Positions 18,050 to 26,175 of a DNA stretch of 41,803 bases are shown one piece after another. Origin of the DNA: Desulfobulbus alkaliphilus (GTDB taxonomy: Bacteria > Desulfobacterota > Desulfobulbia > Desulfobulbales > Desulfobulbaceae). The stretch's first letter is position 1, and every line of letters begins with the position of its first letter. Under the pieces are notes generated by a model. That model saw nothing but the letters and a program-made list of their open reading frames with translations, ran no database searches and was not told the DNA's origin. Location of the stretch: the NCBI RefSeq assembly GCF_016918545.1, contig NZ_JAFFQC010000030.1:1-41803 (forward strand). Direction: 5' to 3'. The translations under genes were made by a program, and so were the position numbers.

Positions 18050-18361
18050 TTTCGTGGATTCTCAGGTGCTATGCTGTTGAAATGAACACGCCGAAATGCT
18101 TTATGATTGTGGCGTGTTGCATTTGTCCTCCAAGTGATGATATTTACTTTCTTTGCTCTGTTTGATCAATAAATTGGCTTATTTTTATAAAATAAACAGA
18201 AAAACAGATAGTTGCATTGAGCATACTGCACGGTGGCTTCATTGTTGGCGATGTGGTATATTTACAATTTTTTTGGTTCTTCGTCATTTGTTATGGATTT
18301 GATCCCTTTATACATCAAATCCACACCAAATGGCGCGAGAAGCGAATAATTTCCGAGATTT
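18050..18361. promoter_or_regulatory. Divergent intergenic region with an 8-bp inverted repeat
   Basis: This A+T-rich gap separates the minus-strand seven-gene operon from the plus-strand 18362 group, so promoters for both should lie here. A perfect inverted repeat AACACGCC (18085-18092) and GGCGTGTT (18111-18118), with 18 bases between, sits 36-70 bases upstream of the minus-strand start. It could be a leader hairpin of that transcript or an operator. The motif GCTGTTGAA at 18073-18081 resembles those at 79 and 6226. I could not name a promoter with confidence by eye. Confidence 0.4.
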
Positions 18362-19114
18362 TTGGATTTTTTACGAATTAGTATTTTTTTAATCTTTATT
18401 GATAGTTGTGTGGATAATAGAATTGTGAGACACAATGATGTAAATATTGGGGTGGTTATTCCCGCCTACAATGAGGGGGAGGTTATTGCCAGTGTGGTGG
18501 ATGAGGTTGCCGGTTCGGGAGCTTACTCTATCATAGTTGTTGATGATGGAAGTAGCGATGATACATTTGAGATCCTGAAAGATCAGAAGGTTTTGGTCTT
18601 GCGTCATCGACTTAACCGTGGCAAAGGAGCAGCGGTTAAGACCGGAGTTATGGCAGCGAACCGAATTGGTGTGGACATCGTGGTAACTTTAGATGGCGAT
18701 GGGCAGCACGATCCGAATGATATCCCCCGTTTGGTTGAACCTATTATCAAGGGCGAGGCAGATGTTGTTTTGGGATCGCGTATGATGAATTCCGAGGGAA
18801 TGCCGCGGGTCAAGGTTATTGCCAATTACATCGGAAATTTTTTCACTTGGTTGTTTTATGGGATTCTGGTTACAGACAGCCAGTCCGGTTTCCGGGCCTA
18901 TTCCTATTATGCTGCAAAAATTATTGATACCAAAGCTGATAAGTACGAATATGACAGCAAAGTGATAAGAGAAGTGAAAAACAATCGTCTCCGTTTCAAA
19001 GAAATTCCGATTACAGTTCGTTATACAGAGTATTCAATGGGCAAACCACAAAAACAAGGTTTAGTTAACGGATTGAAGACGTTGTATCGAATGGTATGGA
19101 ATTTATTCGTGTGA
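18362..19114 (+). CDS. Polyprenyl-phosphate sugar synthase (DPM1/GT2 family)
   Basis: A GT2 enzyme of the dolichol-phosphate mannose synthase type. VVIPAYNEG, VVDDGSSDDT and the hallmark LDGDGQHDP motif are present, with HRLNRGKGAAVKTG between them. Such enzymes move a sugar from a nucleotide donor to undecaprenyl phosphate, making the donor used by GT-C enzymes outside the membrane. It lacks the long C-terminal membrane region of GtrB-like homologues. The longest frame begins with TTG at 18362, but the family normally starts about ten residues before VVIPAYN, so a GTG at 18425 or 18410 may be the true start. It is followed after 10 bp by a DUF2304 protein, a frequent partner. Confidence 0.88.
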   Translation: MDFLRISIFLIFIDSCVDNRIVRHNDVNIGVVIPAYNEGEVIASVVDEVAGSGAYSIIVVDDGSSDDTFEILKDQKVLVLRHRLNRGKGAAVKTGVMAANRIGVDIVVTLDGDGQHDPNDIPRLVEPIIKGEADVVLGSRMMNSEGMPRVKVIANYIGNFFTWLFYGILVTDSQSGFRAYSYYAAKIIDTKADKYEYDSKVIREVKNNRLRFKEIPITVRYTEYSMGKPQKQGLVNGLKTLYRMVWNLFV

Positions 19115-19124
19115 GAAGAAAAAT

Positions 19125-19520
19125 ATGTTAGAAAAAATTTATCTGTATCAGGTTATTGTTGTTAGTATTTCATCAGTGATGCTTTTTATTGGTATCAAAG
19201 AATTTATCAACAGGGAAACAGGACAAACGTGGTTGAAATTATTTGTACGAGTTGCTGTTTGGGGGGGGATGGCTTTCATAGTGATTTATCCAAATGCAAC
19301 GTATTATATCAGTCGAGTTCTAGGGATTGTAGATAATTTTAATGCGGTTGTACTTACTGGGTTTCTCATGGTTTTTTTGTTAATTTTTAAATTGCTCTCC
19401 GCTATAGAAAAAATAGAACAGAACATTTCTGAGCTGGTTCGTAAAGAGGCTTTGCGGGAAGGAAATGCAAAAATAGAACAATTTAAAATCCTCAATAATA
19501 ATGAAAAAAATTCTCCTTAG
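19125..19520 (+). CDS. DUF2304 membrane protein
   Basis: A 131-residue protein with three hydrophobic segments (about 7-23, 41-57 and 75-92) and a charged, helical C-terminal tail predicted to be cytoplasmic and possibly coiled (IEKIEQNISELVRKEA). DUF2304 proteins are commonly encoded beside polyprenyl-phosphate glycosyltransferases and probably help to anchor or position them; the function is not firmly established. A purine-rich GAGAAG site precedes the ATG. A run of eight G at 19261-19268 inside the gene is a potential slippage site. Confidence 0.8.
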   Translation: MLEKIYLYQVIVVSISSVMLFIGIKEFINRETGQTWLKLFVRVAVWGGMAFIVIYPNATYYISRVLGIVDNFNAVVLTGFLMVFLLIFKLLSAIEKIEQNISELVRKEALREGNAKIEQFKILNNNEKNSP

Positions 19521-19547
19521 TCAATATTGGTGTGATAGGAAAAACAT

Positions 19548-20531
19548 ATGAGAAGAACGATTCTTGTCACTGGTGGGGCAGGGTTTATAGGCAGTCACAC
19601 CTGCAAAGAGTTGTCGGGACGCAGTTATCTTCCCGTGACCTTGGATAACTTTGTATATGGCCACGAGTCCTCAGTCAGATGGGGGCCGCTGGTTCGCGGA
19701 GATATCAATGATGCTGCGTTGCTGGACCAGGTGTTTGCCCAGTATGCACCAAGCGCGGTCATTCATTTCGCCGCCTATGCGTATGTCGGTGAGTCGATGG
19801 TCGATCCGGGTAAATATTACCAGAATAATGTCAGTGGCACCATTGCAGTTCTTGAAGCCATGAGAAGGCACAATTGCCGGCATTTTGTTTTCTCCAGCAG
19901 TTGTGCCACCTATGGATTGCCTGAGTCCTTACCGATTACCGAAAGCCATCCGCAACGGCCGATAAGCCCGTATGGCCGAAGTAAATTGATTATTGAAGAG
20001 ATTCTCAAGGATTATGATCAAGCGTATGGTTTGAAATCGTTTTGCCTTCGCTATTTCAATGCCAGTGGTGCCGATTTGGCCGGAGAGCTGGGTGAAGACC
20101 ATACGCCGGAGACCCATGTCATACCCCTGGCCATTTATGCAGCCATGGGGAAAACAGGTACATTCAAAGTATTTGGTACCGATTACCCAACGCCGGACGG
20201 GTCTGCTGTTCGGGATTATGTCCACGTCGAAGATCTTGCCGATGCCCATATAAGGGCAGTGGAATTTCTGCAGCAAGACACCACCAGTCAGGCTGTCAAC
20301 CTGGGTTCCGGTTGTGGTGTGTCCGTGCTTGATATACTACGGGAGGTGCAGCGGGTCAGTGGAAAAGATGTTAAAATTATTCATGAAGCACGGCGAGCAG
20401 GGGATCCACCCATGCTCATCGCTGATCCAGCCAAAGCCGGGCAGCTCTTACAATGGCAGCCGGCACGATCGGATCTGCAGACTATTATTGCTTCTGCCTG
20501 GTCTTGGCATAATTTCCGACACACCAGATAA
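19548..20531 (+). CDS. galE: UDP-glucose 4-epimerase
   Basis: An extended short-chain dehydrogenase/reductase that interconverts UDP-glucose and UDP-galactose through a 4-keto intermediate with tightly bound NAD. The nucleotide site GGAGFIG is at 9-15, the SSSCATYG segment holds the catalytic Ser/Thr at about 118-121, and the YGRSK catalytic pair is Y142/K146. Length (327) and order match GalE. An AGGA site precedes the ATG at 19548. It follows the DUF2304 gene after 27 bp and is followed by the UDP-xylose synthase gene after 29 bp, so these four genes probably form one unit that supplies donors. Epimerisation of N-acetylated sugars cannot be excluded. Confidence 0.9.
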   Translation: MRRTILVTGGAGFIGSHTCKELSGRSYLPVTLDNFVYGHESSVRWGPLVRGDINDAALLDQVFAQYAPSAVIHFAAYAYVGESMVDPGKYYQNNVSGTIAVLEAMRRHNCRHFVFSSSCATYGLPESLPITESHPQRPISPYGRSKLIIEEILKDYDQAYGLKSFCLRYFNASGADLAGELGEDHTPETHVIPLAIYAAMGKTGTFKVFGTDYPTPDGSAVRDYVHVEDLADAHIRAVEFLQQDTTSQAVNLGSGCGVSVLDILREVQRVSGKDVKIIHEARRAGDPPMLIADPAKAGQLLQWQPARSDLQTIIASAWSWHNFRHTR

Positions 20532-20560
20532 TCTCTTCTTTTTATCCCCTTTTATCAGAA

Positions 20561-21517
20561 ATGAATTATTCAAGAAAACGAATTCTGGTCACCGGCGGCA
20601 GCGGCTTTCTCGGTTCTCATCTGTGCGAGCGGCTCCTTCTGGAAGGCAATGATGTCCTCTGTCTGGACAATTTTTTCACCGGCACTAAGGATAATATTGT
20701 CCATCTCATGGGGGATCCCCATTTTGAGCTGATTCGACATGACGTCACCTTTCCGCTCTATGTGGAGGTGGATGAGATCTATAACCTGGCCTGCCCAGCC
20801 TCGCCGATCCACTATCAGTTTGATCCGGTGCAGACCACCAAGACCTGTGTGCACGGAGCCATCAACATGCTGGGGTTGGCCAAGCGGGTCAAGGCCAAGA
20901 TCCTGCAGGCCTCCACCAGCGAAGTCTATGGCGATCCCCAGGTGCATCCGCAGCCGGAATCCTACTGGGGCCGTGTCAATCCCATTGGCATTCGGTCCTG
21001 TTACGATGAAGGTAAGCGGTGTGCTGAGACCTTGTTTTTTGATTACCACCGCCAGCATAAGCTGCGCATCAAGGTGGCAAGGATATTTAATACCTATGGC
21101 CCACGGATGCATCCCAATGATGGCCGGGTGGTGTCCAATTTCATTGTCCAGGCCTTGCAGAATAAAGCCATCACCATTTACGGAGACGGCAACCAGACCC
21201 GATCGTTTTGCTATGTGGACGATCTGATCGAGGCCCTGGTGCGGCTCATGGGAACAGGTGATGATGTCACGGGTCCGGTCAACACCGGCAATCCGGGAGA
21301 ATTCACCATCCGGGAACTGGCGGAAACCATTGTCGATATGACCGGTTCCTCCTCGCAGTTGACCTATGCACCTCTGCCCAACGATGATCCTCTGCAGCGT
21401 AAGCCGGATATCACTCTGGCTCGTCAGGCGTTGAACTGGGAGCCCAAGGTCGCGCTGCGTGAGGGATTGACGCCCACCATCGCTTATTTCGACCGGTTGC
21501 TGGCTCAAGGTCGATAA
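20561..21517 (+). CDS. UDP-glucuronate decarboxylase (UDP-xylose synthase)
   Basis: An extended SDR enzyme that oxidises UDP-glucuronate at C4, decarboxylates it and reduces the product to UDP-xylose. GGSGFLG at 12-18 binds [13 protein letters not shown] (117-126) with the TSE catalytic acid, and SCYDEGKR with Y148/K152, are signatures of the Uxs family. Length (318) is normal for bacterial enzymes. No UDP-glucose dehydrogenase, needed to make the substrate, occurs in this window. The ATG at 20561 has only a weak ribosome site. The coding region is notably more G+C-rich than the galE upstream of it. Confidence 0.9.
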   Translation: MNYSRKRILVTGGSGFLGSHLCERLLLEGNDVLCLDNFFTGTKDNIVHLMGDPHFELIRHDVTFPLYVEVDEIYNLACPASPIHYQFDPVQTTKTCVHGAINMLGLAKRVKAKILQASTSEVYGDPQVHPQPESYWGRVNPIGIRSCYDEGKRCAETLFFDYHRQHKLRIKVARIFNTYGPRMHPNDGRVVSNFIVQALQNKAITIYGDGNQTRSFCYVDDLIEALVRLMGTGDDVTGPVNTGNPGEFTIRELAETIVDMTGSSSQLTYAPLPNDDPLQRKPDITLARQALNWEPKVALREGLTPTIAYFDRLLAQGR

Positions 21518-21520
21518 TAT

Positions 21521-21589
21521 GTGATTGATCCGGACGAGTATGGTCGTTGGCTGGCGGGAAAAGTACCGGCGGCCTTGGAAGAACTTTGA
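21521..21589 (+). pseudogene. Possible gene-tail remnant
   Basis: Directly after the UDP-xylose synthase stop, a frame opening with GTG encodes VIDPDEYGRWLAGKV and continues to a TGA at 21587. The codon choice looks like coding sequence of this organism, but the piece is only 22 codons. It may be the relic of a deleted gene or a chance frame. There is no match that I can name. Confidence 0.2.
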
Positions 21590-21693
21590 TCTTGTTGTTT
21601 TTTGTTGGGGGTTCGTGCCTCACCCGAAATGATGATAGGAGCGCTTCCCGGGGCAATGCGCGGAACACACATTTTGAGAGAGATCATTTGTAT

Positions 21694-21824
21694 CCGCGTG
21701 GGCAAACGATAGGGCCGTTTACCCACCCTACCCGGACATCGGTGTTTATTGTATTTTAATCAATAATGCCAGTGGATTGGTAGATTGGTAGGGTGGGCAG
21801 GCGTCTTTTTTCCTGCCCACGCGG
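21694..21824. repeat. Paired REP-like palindromes (GGTAGGGTGGGC type)
   Basis: Two units in opposite orientation: 21694-21732 (CCGCGTGGGCA ... TACCCACCCTACC) and 21787-21824 (GGTAGGGTGGGCA ... TGCCCACGCGG). Each unit is itself a palindrome, and the pair forms a longer inverted repeat, as in bacterial interspersed mosaic elements. They lie just ahead of the toxin-antitoxin pair. The remainder of the 21590-21873 gap shows nothing else that I recognise. Confidence 0.75.
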
Positions 21825-21873
21825 GTATCTTTGGATGTGGGGTGCTTATTCCTGAAAATAGGAAGGTCACGAC

Positions 21874-22290
21874 ATGACAGACATCAGATGGCAGCAGCGT
21901 TTCCGCAATTTCAGCAGAGCGTTCATCCTGCTTCGCTCGGCGCTTGAAACCCGACCGCTGGAACATTTTTCCGACCTGGAACAAGAGGGAATTATTCAGC
22001 GATTTGCATATTCCTATGAGCTGGCGTGGAAAACAATGAAAGATTATCTCGAGGAAAATGGGGTTGTTATTACTCCGGTTACGCCGCGCAATGTGATCAA
22101 GGAAGCTTTTGCCGCTGGAATAATCGAAAATGGCCAGGTCTGGATCAATATGATGCTGCACCGGAACCTGCTTGCCCACACCTATGATTTTTCAAAATTC
22201 AAGGAAGTGCTGCGAGCCGTTGATAAGGAATATCTGGCCGCATTGGATGCTCTGCATGACTGGTTTATTACTCGGCAAATGGAAACATGA
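21874..22290 (+). CDS. HEPN-domain toxin of a HEPN/MNT pair (HI0074-like)
   Basis: A 138-residue helical protein of the nucleotidyltransferase substrate-binding type. It has the HEPN ribonuclease signature R-x4-H at R97/H102 and a following tyrosine at 104 (RNLLAHTY). In characterised HepT toxins the tyrosine of the same RX4HXY motif is the residue adenylylated by the MntA antitoxin. The gene overlaps the MNT gene by four bases (ATGA), the normal layout for this toxin-antitoxin type. It is expected to cut RNA when unmodified. It is probably a mobile or plasticity-associated module unrelated to sugar synthesis. Whether it is an active toxin is not shown. Confidence 0.9.
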   Translation: MTDIRWQQRFRNFSRAFILLRSALETRPLEHFSDLEQEGIIQRFAYSYELAWKTMKDYLEENGVVITPVTPRNVIKEAFAAGIIENGQVWINMMLHRNLLAHTYDFSKFKEVLRAVDKEYLAALDALHDWFITRQMET

Positions 22291-22586
22291 ACGAACGAGG
22301 AATACCTCAGCAGGAACTGGCCCAAATCCAGTCGATCTTTCGCAGGTATCCGGATATTGCCAGGGTGGTCCTTTTCGGCTCTCGGGCCAAGGGAACAGCC
22401 AGGCCAAGTTCCGATATTGACCTTGCCGTGGAAGGGATCCAAAGTGATTTGCGCCTTGAGGCCCTGGCCTTGGATCTTGATGAGCTGCCTCTTCCGTATA
22501 GATTTGATGTGAAAGCGATCGCCACCATCAACAACCCGGCTTTGTTGGCCCATATTGACCGGGTTGGCGTTGTCATTTACCCTTGA
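22287..22586 (+). CDS. MNT-domain nucleotidyltransferase antitoxin (MntA-like)
   Basis: A 99-residue minimal nucleotidyltransferase with the G-S-x10-D-x-D catalytic motif: GS at 31-32 and aspartates at 43 and 45 (LFGSRAKGTARPSSDIDL). In the known HEPN/MNT systems this enzyme adds AMP to the HEPN toxin and silences it. It overlaps the toxin gene by four bases and sits downstream, so the two are made from one message. Length and motifs are intact, so the pair is likely functional. Confidence 0.9.
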   Translation: MNERGIPQQELAQIQSIFRRYPDIARVVLFGSRAKGTARPSSDIDLAVEGIQSDLRLEALALDLDELPLPYRFDVKAIATINNPALLAHIDRVGVVIYP

Positions 22587-22612
22587 AGGAAGAAGTTTCG
22601 CCTGCCCACTGG

Positions 22613-22959
22613 TCAGTAAGGGGTCAAGTGGGTCCAGGTTTTTAAGTTGGTATGTTGATTCAGCAATTCCGTGAAAACGAAGTTTTCAAGCAGGCCACCA
22701 AAAAAATTGGAAGTGTGGAGGGTCGCTGCTTTTTCAACCCCTGGGGGTCGTTTTGGGCGGAGGCAAGCAGTGCGGCATCATCCAGGGTGTAATAGCCCAT
22801 ACCGTTTTCGGCCGCGATTTTCCTGGCAATCGTACTTTTTCCGGCTTGGCGTGGACCGGTGAGATAGACGATACGAAAATCCTCGATGAGTTCTGTCAGT
22901 CGTTTGGTAAGGTGCCGAATAAAATACATTTTCAGAAAATGATGCATTGAGATGCGCAA
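22613..22959 (-). pseudogene. DUF4143-type AAA ATPase pseudogene (internal deletion)
   Basis: The minus strand encodes a normal N-terminus with a Walker A motif (TGPRQAGKST) and TLDDAALLASAQNDP, then jumps out of frame. Reading on in another frame gives GGLLENFVFTELL and NQHTNLKTW, which is the C-terminal region of the same family, before a stop at 22613-22615. Intact members have about 380-400 residues. Here the middle, with Walker B and sensor regions, is gone, and a second loss removes the end. It lies tail to tail with the HEPN/MNT pair. Confidence 0.8.
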
Positions 22960-23192
22960 GAGATAATCCGGATTTTATTTATACAAATTCCGAGAATGAT
23001 AGATGTATAATCCGAAAATAATGAGCAAGCAAGAGCTATGTGGGACGAAAAAGGGGCCCTGCTGAAACATGGGTAGTGTCAGGGCATGCCTCACCTTCAA
23101 CACCGATAAGAGCGCTTGATGAGGTAATTGAGCTGCTCCTCGGCCAGTAGAGCCCCAAGGTTTCGGCCAGGGCGGGCAACCCTTTCAATAAA

Positions 23193-25712
23193 ATGGAGAC
23201 CATTGTGAAGGATCAAATCCCCGCCCCCTCCCTGACGAAGCGCTTGCGTCGCATCTGTCGGCTTCTCTGGCATCGGTTAAAAAAATACCTGGATCCTTCC
23301 TGCCGTCTGGTACGCCGGAGTGGTCTGTTCGATGCCTCTTTTTATCTCAGTCGAAATCCGGATATCAACCCGGCAGAAGTTGATCCCCTTGTTCATTATC
23401 TTGAGAGCGGCTGGCAGGAAGGGCGGGATCCCAACCCCCATTTCGATACCAACTGGTACCGAACGACCTATATGGGGACGGTAGCAGGCAACCCCTTGGT
23501 GCATTATATCCAATCGGGTTGGCGGGAGGGCTGCCGTCCCGGGCCGCTTTTTTTTTCCGACACCTATCGGGCCGTCTATCAGCAGCATCTCAAACCCGGG
23601 CAGACGCCCCTGGCTCATTATCTGGCCAATTGGCGGGAGGGCTTCAATCCCAATCCACTCTTCTATACCTCCTTTTTTCTCCGTACCTATCCCCAGGTGC
23701 TGACCTCCGGGCTCGATCCGCTCGCCTATTTCGTCGAAAAGGGCAAGCGGGATCTGCTCAATCCGTCTCCCTTTTTTGATATGGTCTTTTATCTCGAGGC
23801 CAATCCCACGGTTGCCGATGCGTGGCCATCACCGTTGCGGCATTATGTCGAATACGGAGCGGAGGAAGGGTGCCGGCCTAACCGGTTGTTTGATCCCGCA
23901 TATTACCGGCGGACCTACCTCGATGCCCATGTTTTTCTCCTCAATGCCTTCCTTGCATACCTTGACCAGGGTCTGCGCCAAGGGCACCGTCCCAACCCGC
24001 TGTTTGATCCGGTCTATTATGGCGAGCATTATCTGTCGGCAACAGACCAGGAGGCGCCCCTGCTCCATTATCTCCGGGTCGGCAGGGGCCAGGGGTCTAT
24101 TCCCTGTGCTGAGATCGCCGCTCTGGCGCGCAAGCCGGTGATCAGCATCCTTACCCCGGTCTTTAACACCGATGCCTGGCTGTTGCGGCGCTGCGTGCAC
24201 TCGGTCATGTATCAACCCTATCCTTTTTGGGAATTGTGCCTGGTGGATGACGGCAGCGTTGATGACCGGGTGCGCGGGTTGCTGGAAGACTTCGCCGGGC
24301 AGGATGAGCGCATCAGGATTGCCATTCTGGAAAAGAACCAGGGGATCGCTGCCGCGACCAATGCGGCGGCTGATCTGGCCACGGGTGAGTATCTCGCCTT
24401 TCTCGATCACGACGATGAGCTGGATTCCGCAGCCCTGTACCAGGTGGCCCTGGCAATAAACGACAGGGACCCGGATGTGCTCTACAGCGACGAAGACCTG
24501 ATCAACATGGAAAGCCGCCATCTCGATACCTTTTACAAGCCGGGGTTTAATCGGGAACTGCTGCTCAATCACAATTACATCACCCATCTGCTGGTCACCC
24601 GTCGTTCCCTCTTCACCGCCTGCGGAGGACTCGATTCGGCCTATAACGGTGCCCAGGATTACGATCTTACCCTCAAACTCACCGAAAAAGCCGGGTCTGT
24701 GACCCATATTCCTCAGGTGCTCTATCATTGGCGGGCCCATGAAACCTCCACCAGCATCAACCACGGGGAGAAGCATTACGCCGATGAAGCCGGGCGCAGG
24801 GCGGTCCAGGCGGCCATGGAGCGCAGAGGCATCACGGCAAAGGTGACGGGAACCGAACTGCGGTTTTTTTATCGACCCGGGACAACAGTTGCAGCCGATG
24901 TCACGGTCACCATCATTTTGGATCAGCCGCTGCCTGCGGCGACCGGGGAATGGATGCGCAACGAGTTGGCCGGGCAGTGGCCCGGAGCAGCGATTCTCGC
25001 CCCGGAGGGGAGTGGTGAACAAGGGGGTACCCAGGATGAGCAGGGCGCGATCCTCCACAGCGGCGGCAGGCAACGTTTGCTCTGGCGCAATCAGGCCGCC
25101 AGGCAGGCCGACAGTGAATATCTCTGCTTTCTTGGCGAGGTGGTCTGGCCAAGCGGATCCGCATGGCTGCATGCCCTGCTTGAATACGGTCAGGCTGCCG
25201 ATGCCGGCATGATCGGTGTTCGTCTCGACCGACAGCCGGACACTGACCTGCACCGGGGTTCACTCCCTGATGTGAACAATACCTCGCCCTGGTATTGGGC
25301 CTCTTTTGTCCGTGATGTTTCCGTGCAGCACAACGGCATCCATTGTCCCCAGAACGTGCTTGCTGTCGATGCGGAGATGTGTTTGCTCCGGCGGTCCACC
25401 TTCCTTGACCTCGGTGGGTATGACCAGCAGTTTGCAGGGCTTGATTTTGCCCAGATCGACCTCTGTTTCCGTCTCCATGCGCAGCACCTGGCCAACGTCT
25501 TCACCCCCTGGTGCTCGGTGACGGCAACCGGCATGGGTCCAGCTCGGGGGGATGATGCTGAAACAGCGGGGGATGCCGATCGCCATCTTCTCCAGCAGCG
25601 CTGGCGGGCGCTGCTGCGGGCGGGGGATCCGTATTACAATCGTCAACTGCTGGTTGATCGAGGTGTGTCCCGGGAGGCTTTCCTGCGGTGGTATGCGGGT
25701 GAGGGAGACTGA
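23193..25712 (+). CDS. Large glycosyltransferase with seven N-terminal FDxxYY repeats
   Basis: An 839-residue protein. Residues 45-303 contain seven tandem repeats of about 37 residues on the plan (L/F)FDxxYYRxxY-x8-PLxHYLxxGxxEGxxPNP. Similar repeats are seen in other large bacterial glycosyltransferases and may bind glycan or form a scaffold; the role is not established. A GT2 domain follows (ISILTPVFN at about 317, VDDGS at 351-355, a DHDD metal motif and NGAQDYDLTL). From about 570 the C-terminal third holds a second, more diverged region of unknown role. The start ATG has no strong ribosome site. It begins the G+C-rich right half of the locus, after the pseudogene. Confidence 0.85.
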   Translation: METIVKDQIPAPSLTKRLRRICRLLWHRLKKYLDPSCRLVRRSGLFDASFYLSRNPDINPAEVDPLVHYLESGWQEGRDPNPHFDTNWYRTTYMGTVAGNPLVHYIQSGWREGCRPGPLFFSDTYRAVYQQHLKPGQTPLAHYLANWREGFNPNPLFYTSFFLRTYPQVLTSGLDPLAYFVEKGKRDLLNPSPFFDMVFYLEANPTVADAWPSPLRHYVEYGAEEGCRPNRLFDPAYYRRTYLDAHVFLLNAFLAYLDQGLRQGHRPNPLFDPVYYGEHYLSATDQEAPLLHYLRVGRGQGSIPCAEIAALARKPVISILTPVFNTDAWLLRRCVHSVMYQPYPFWELCLVDDGSVDDRVRGLLEDFAGQDERIRIAILEKNQGIAAATNAAADLATGEYLAFLDHDDELDSAALYQVALAINDRDPDVLYSDEDLINMESRHLDTFYKPGFNRELLLNHNYITHLLVTRRSLFTACGGLDSAYNGAQDYDLTLKLTEKAGSVTHIPQVLYHWRAHETSTSINHGEKHYADEAGRRAVQAAMERRGITAKVTGTELRFFYRPGTTVAADVTVTIILDQPLPAATGEWMRNELAGQWPGAAILAPEGSGEQGGTQDEQGAILHSGGRQRLLWRNQAARQADSEYLCFLGEVVWPSGSAWLHALLEYGQAADAGMIGVRLDRQPDTDLHRGSLPDVNNTSPWYWASFVRDVSVQHNGIHCPQNVLAVDAEMCLLRRSTFLDLGGYDQQFAGLDFAQIDLCFRLHAQHLANVFTPWCSVTATGMGPARGDDAETAGDADRHLLQQRWRALLRAGDPYYNRQLLVDRGVSREAFLRWYAGEGD

Positions 25713-25937
25713 CGGCAGCCGGGTCCGGGTCGATGGAGTAAATCCTTCGCAGGGCAACAAACCGCTTGTGCCTTGTAAATGATCAGAAAAAACGGTATAT
25801 CAGCAGCGGTACCAAGCTGCCTCGATCTGTCGGGCAGCGGTTTGAGCACGGACGCTTTCAGCAGTTCGGAGGGAAGCCCATCGGTGTGCACCCGTTCACC
25901 AGGCACGAGAGTTTGGTCGTTACTCCCGGGTCCTTCC

Positions 25938-26014
25938 CGCAGGAGCCCGCCCCCGTGGGCGATAAAGCTGCTGAGAAAAGGAACGGGAATTCGCCCACAG
26001 GGGTGGGCTCCTAC
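25938..26014. repeat. Paired REP-like palindrome, copy A
   Basis: The outer arms GCAGGAGCCCGCCCCCGTGGG and its partner end in GGGTGGGCTCCTAC, separated by a conserved spacer (GATAAAGCTGCTGAG). Each arm is a palindrome and the two arms are inverted, giving one long stem. It is nearly identical to the pair at 32077-32152, including the spacer. This is the arrangement of mobilised REP doublets, normally moved by a RAYT transposase, none of which is in the window. Confidence 0.85.
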
Positions 26015-26022
26015 AAGGGGCG

Positions 26023-26067
26023 GTAACCATTCAGTACCTGCTCAACGGTTATCAGGTGAACGGTTAC
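26023..26067. repeat. Imperfect hairpin
   Basis: GTAACC-a-TTCA-gta-CCTG at 26023-26040 pairs with CAGGTGAACGGTTAC at 26053-26067, with a small bulge. It follows REP copy A by nine bases. No run of T follows, so it is unlikely to be an intrinsic terminator. Confidence 0.5.
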
Positions 26068-26175
26068 ATCGGTGTCCCCATTCGGTTGCAGAGGCGGAAA
26101 GGAACGATTTCTGCCTGTTTCCTTCACGCATCGTCGGCCGGCAGGCAGGACCGGCCATAAAGGATATGACCCATT

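Larger units (their letters stand above)
25713..26175. other. Intergenic region with palindromic repeats
   Basis: No gene is supported here. It contains a paired REP-like unit (25938-26014, listed separately) and a 45-base imperfect hairpin at 26023-26067. The first 220 bases show nothing that I recognise. The SDR gene that follows starts at an ATG with no strong Shine-Dalgarno site. Confidence 0.5.
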
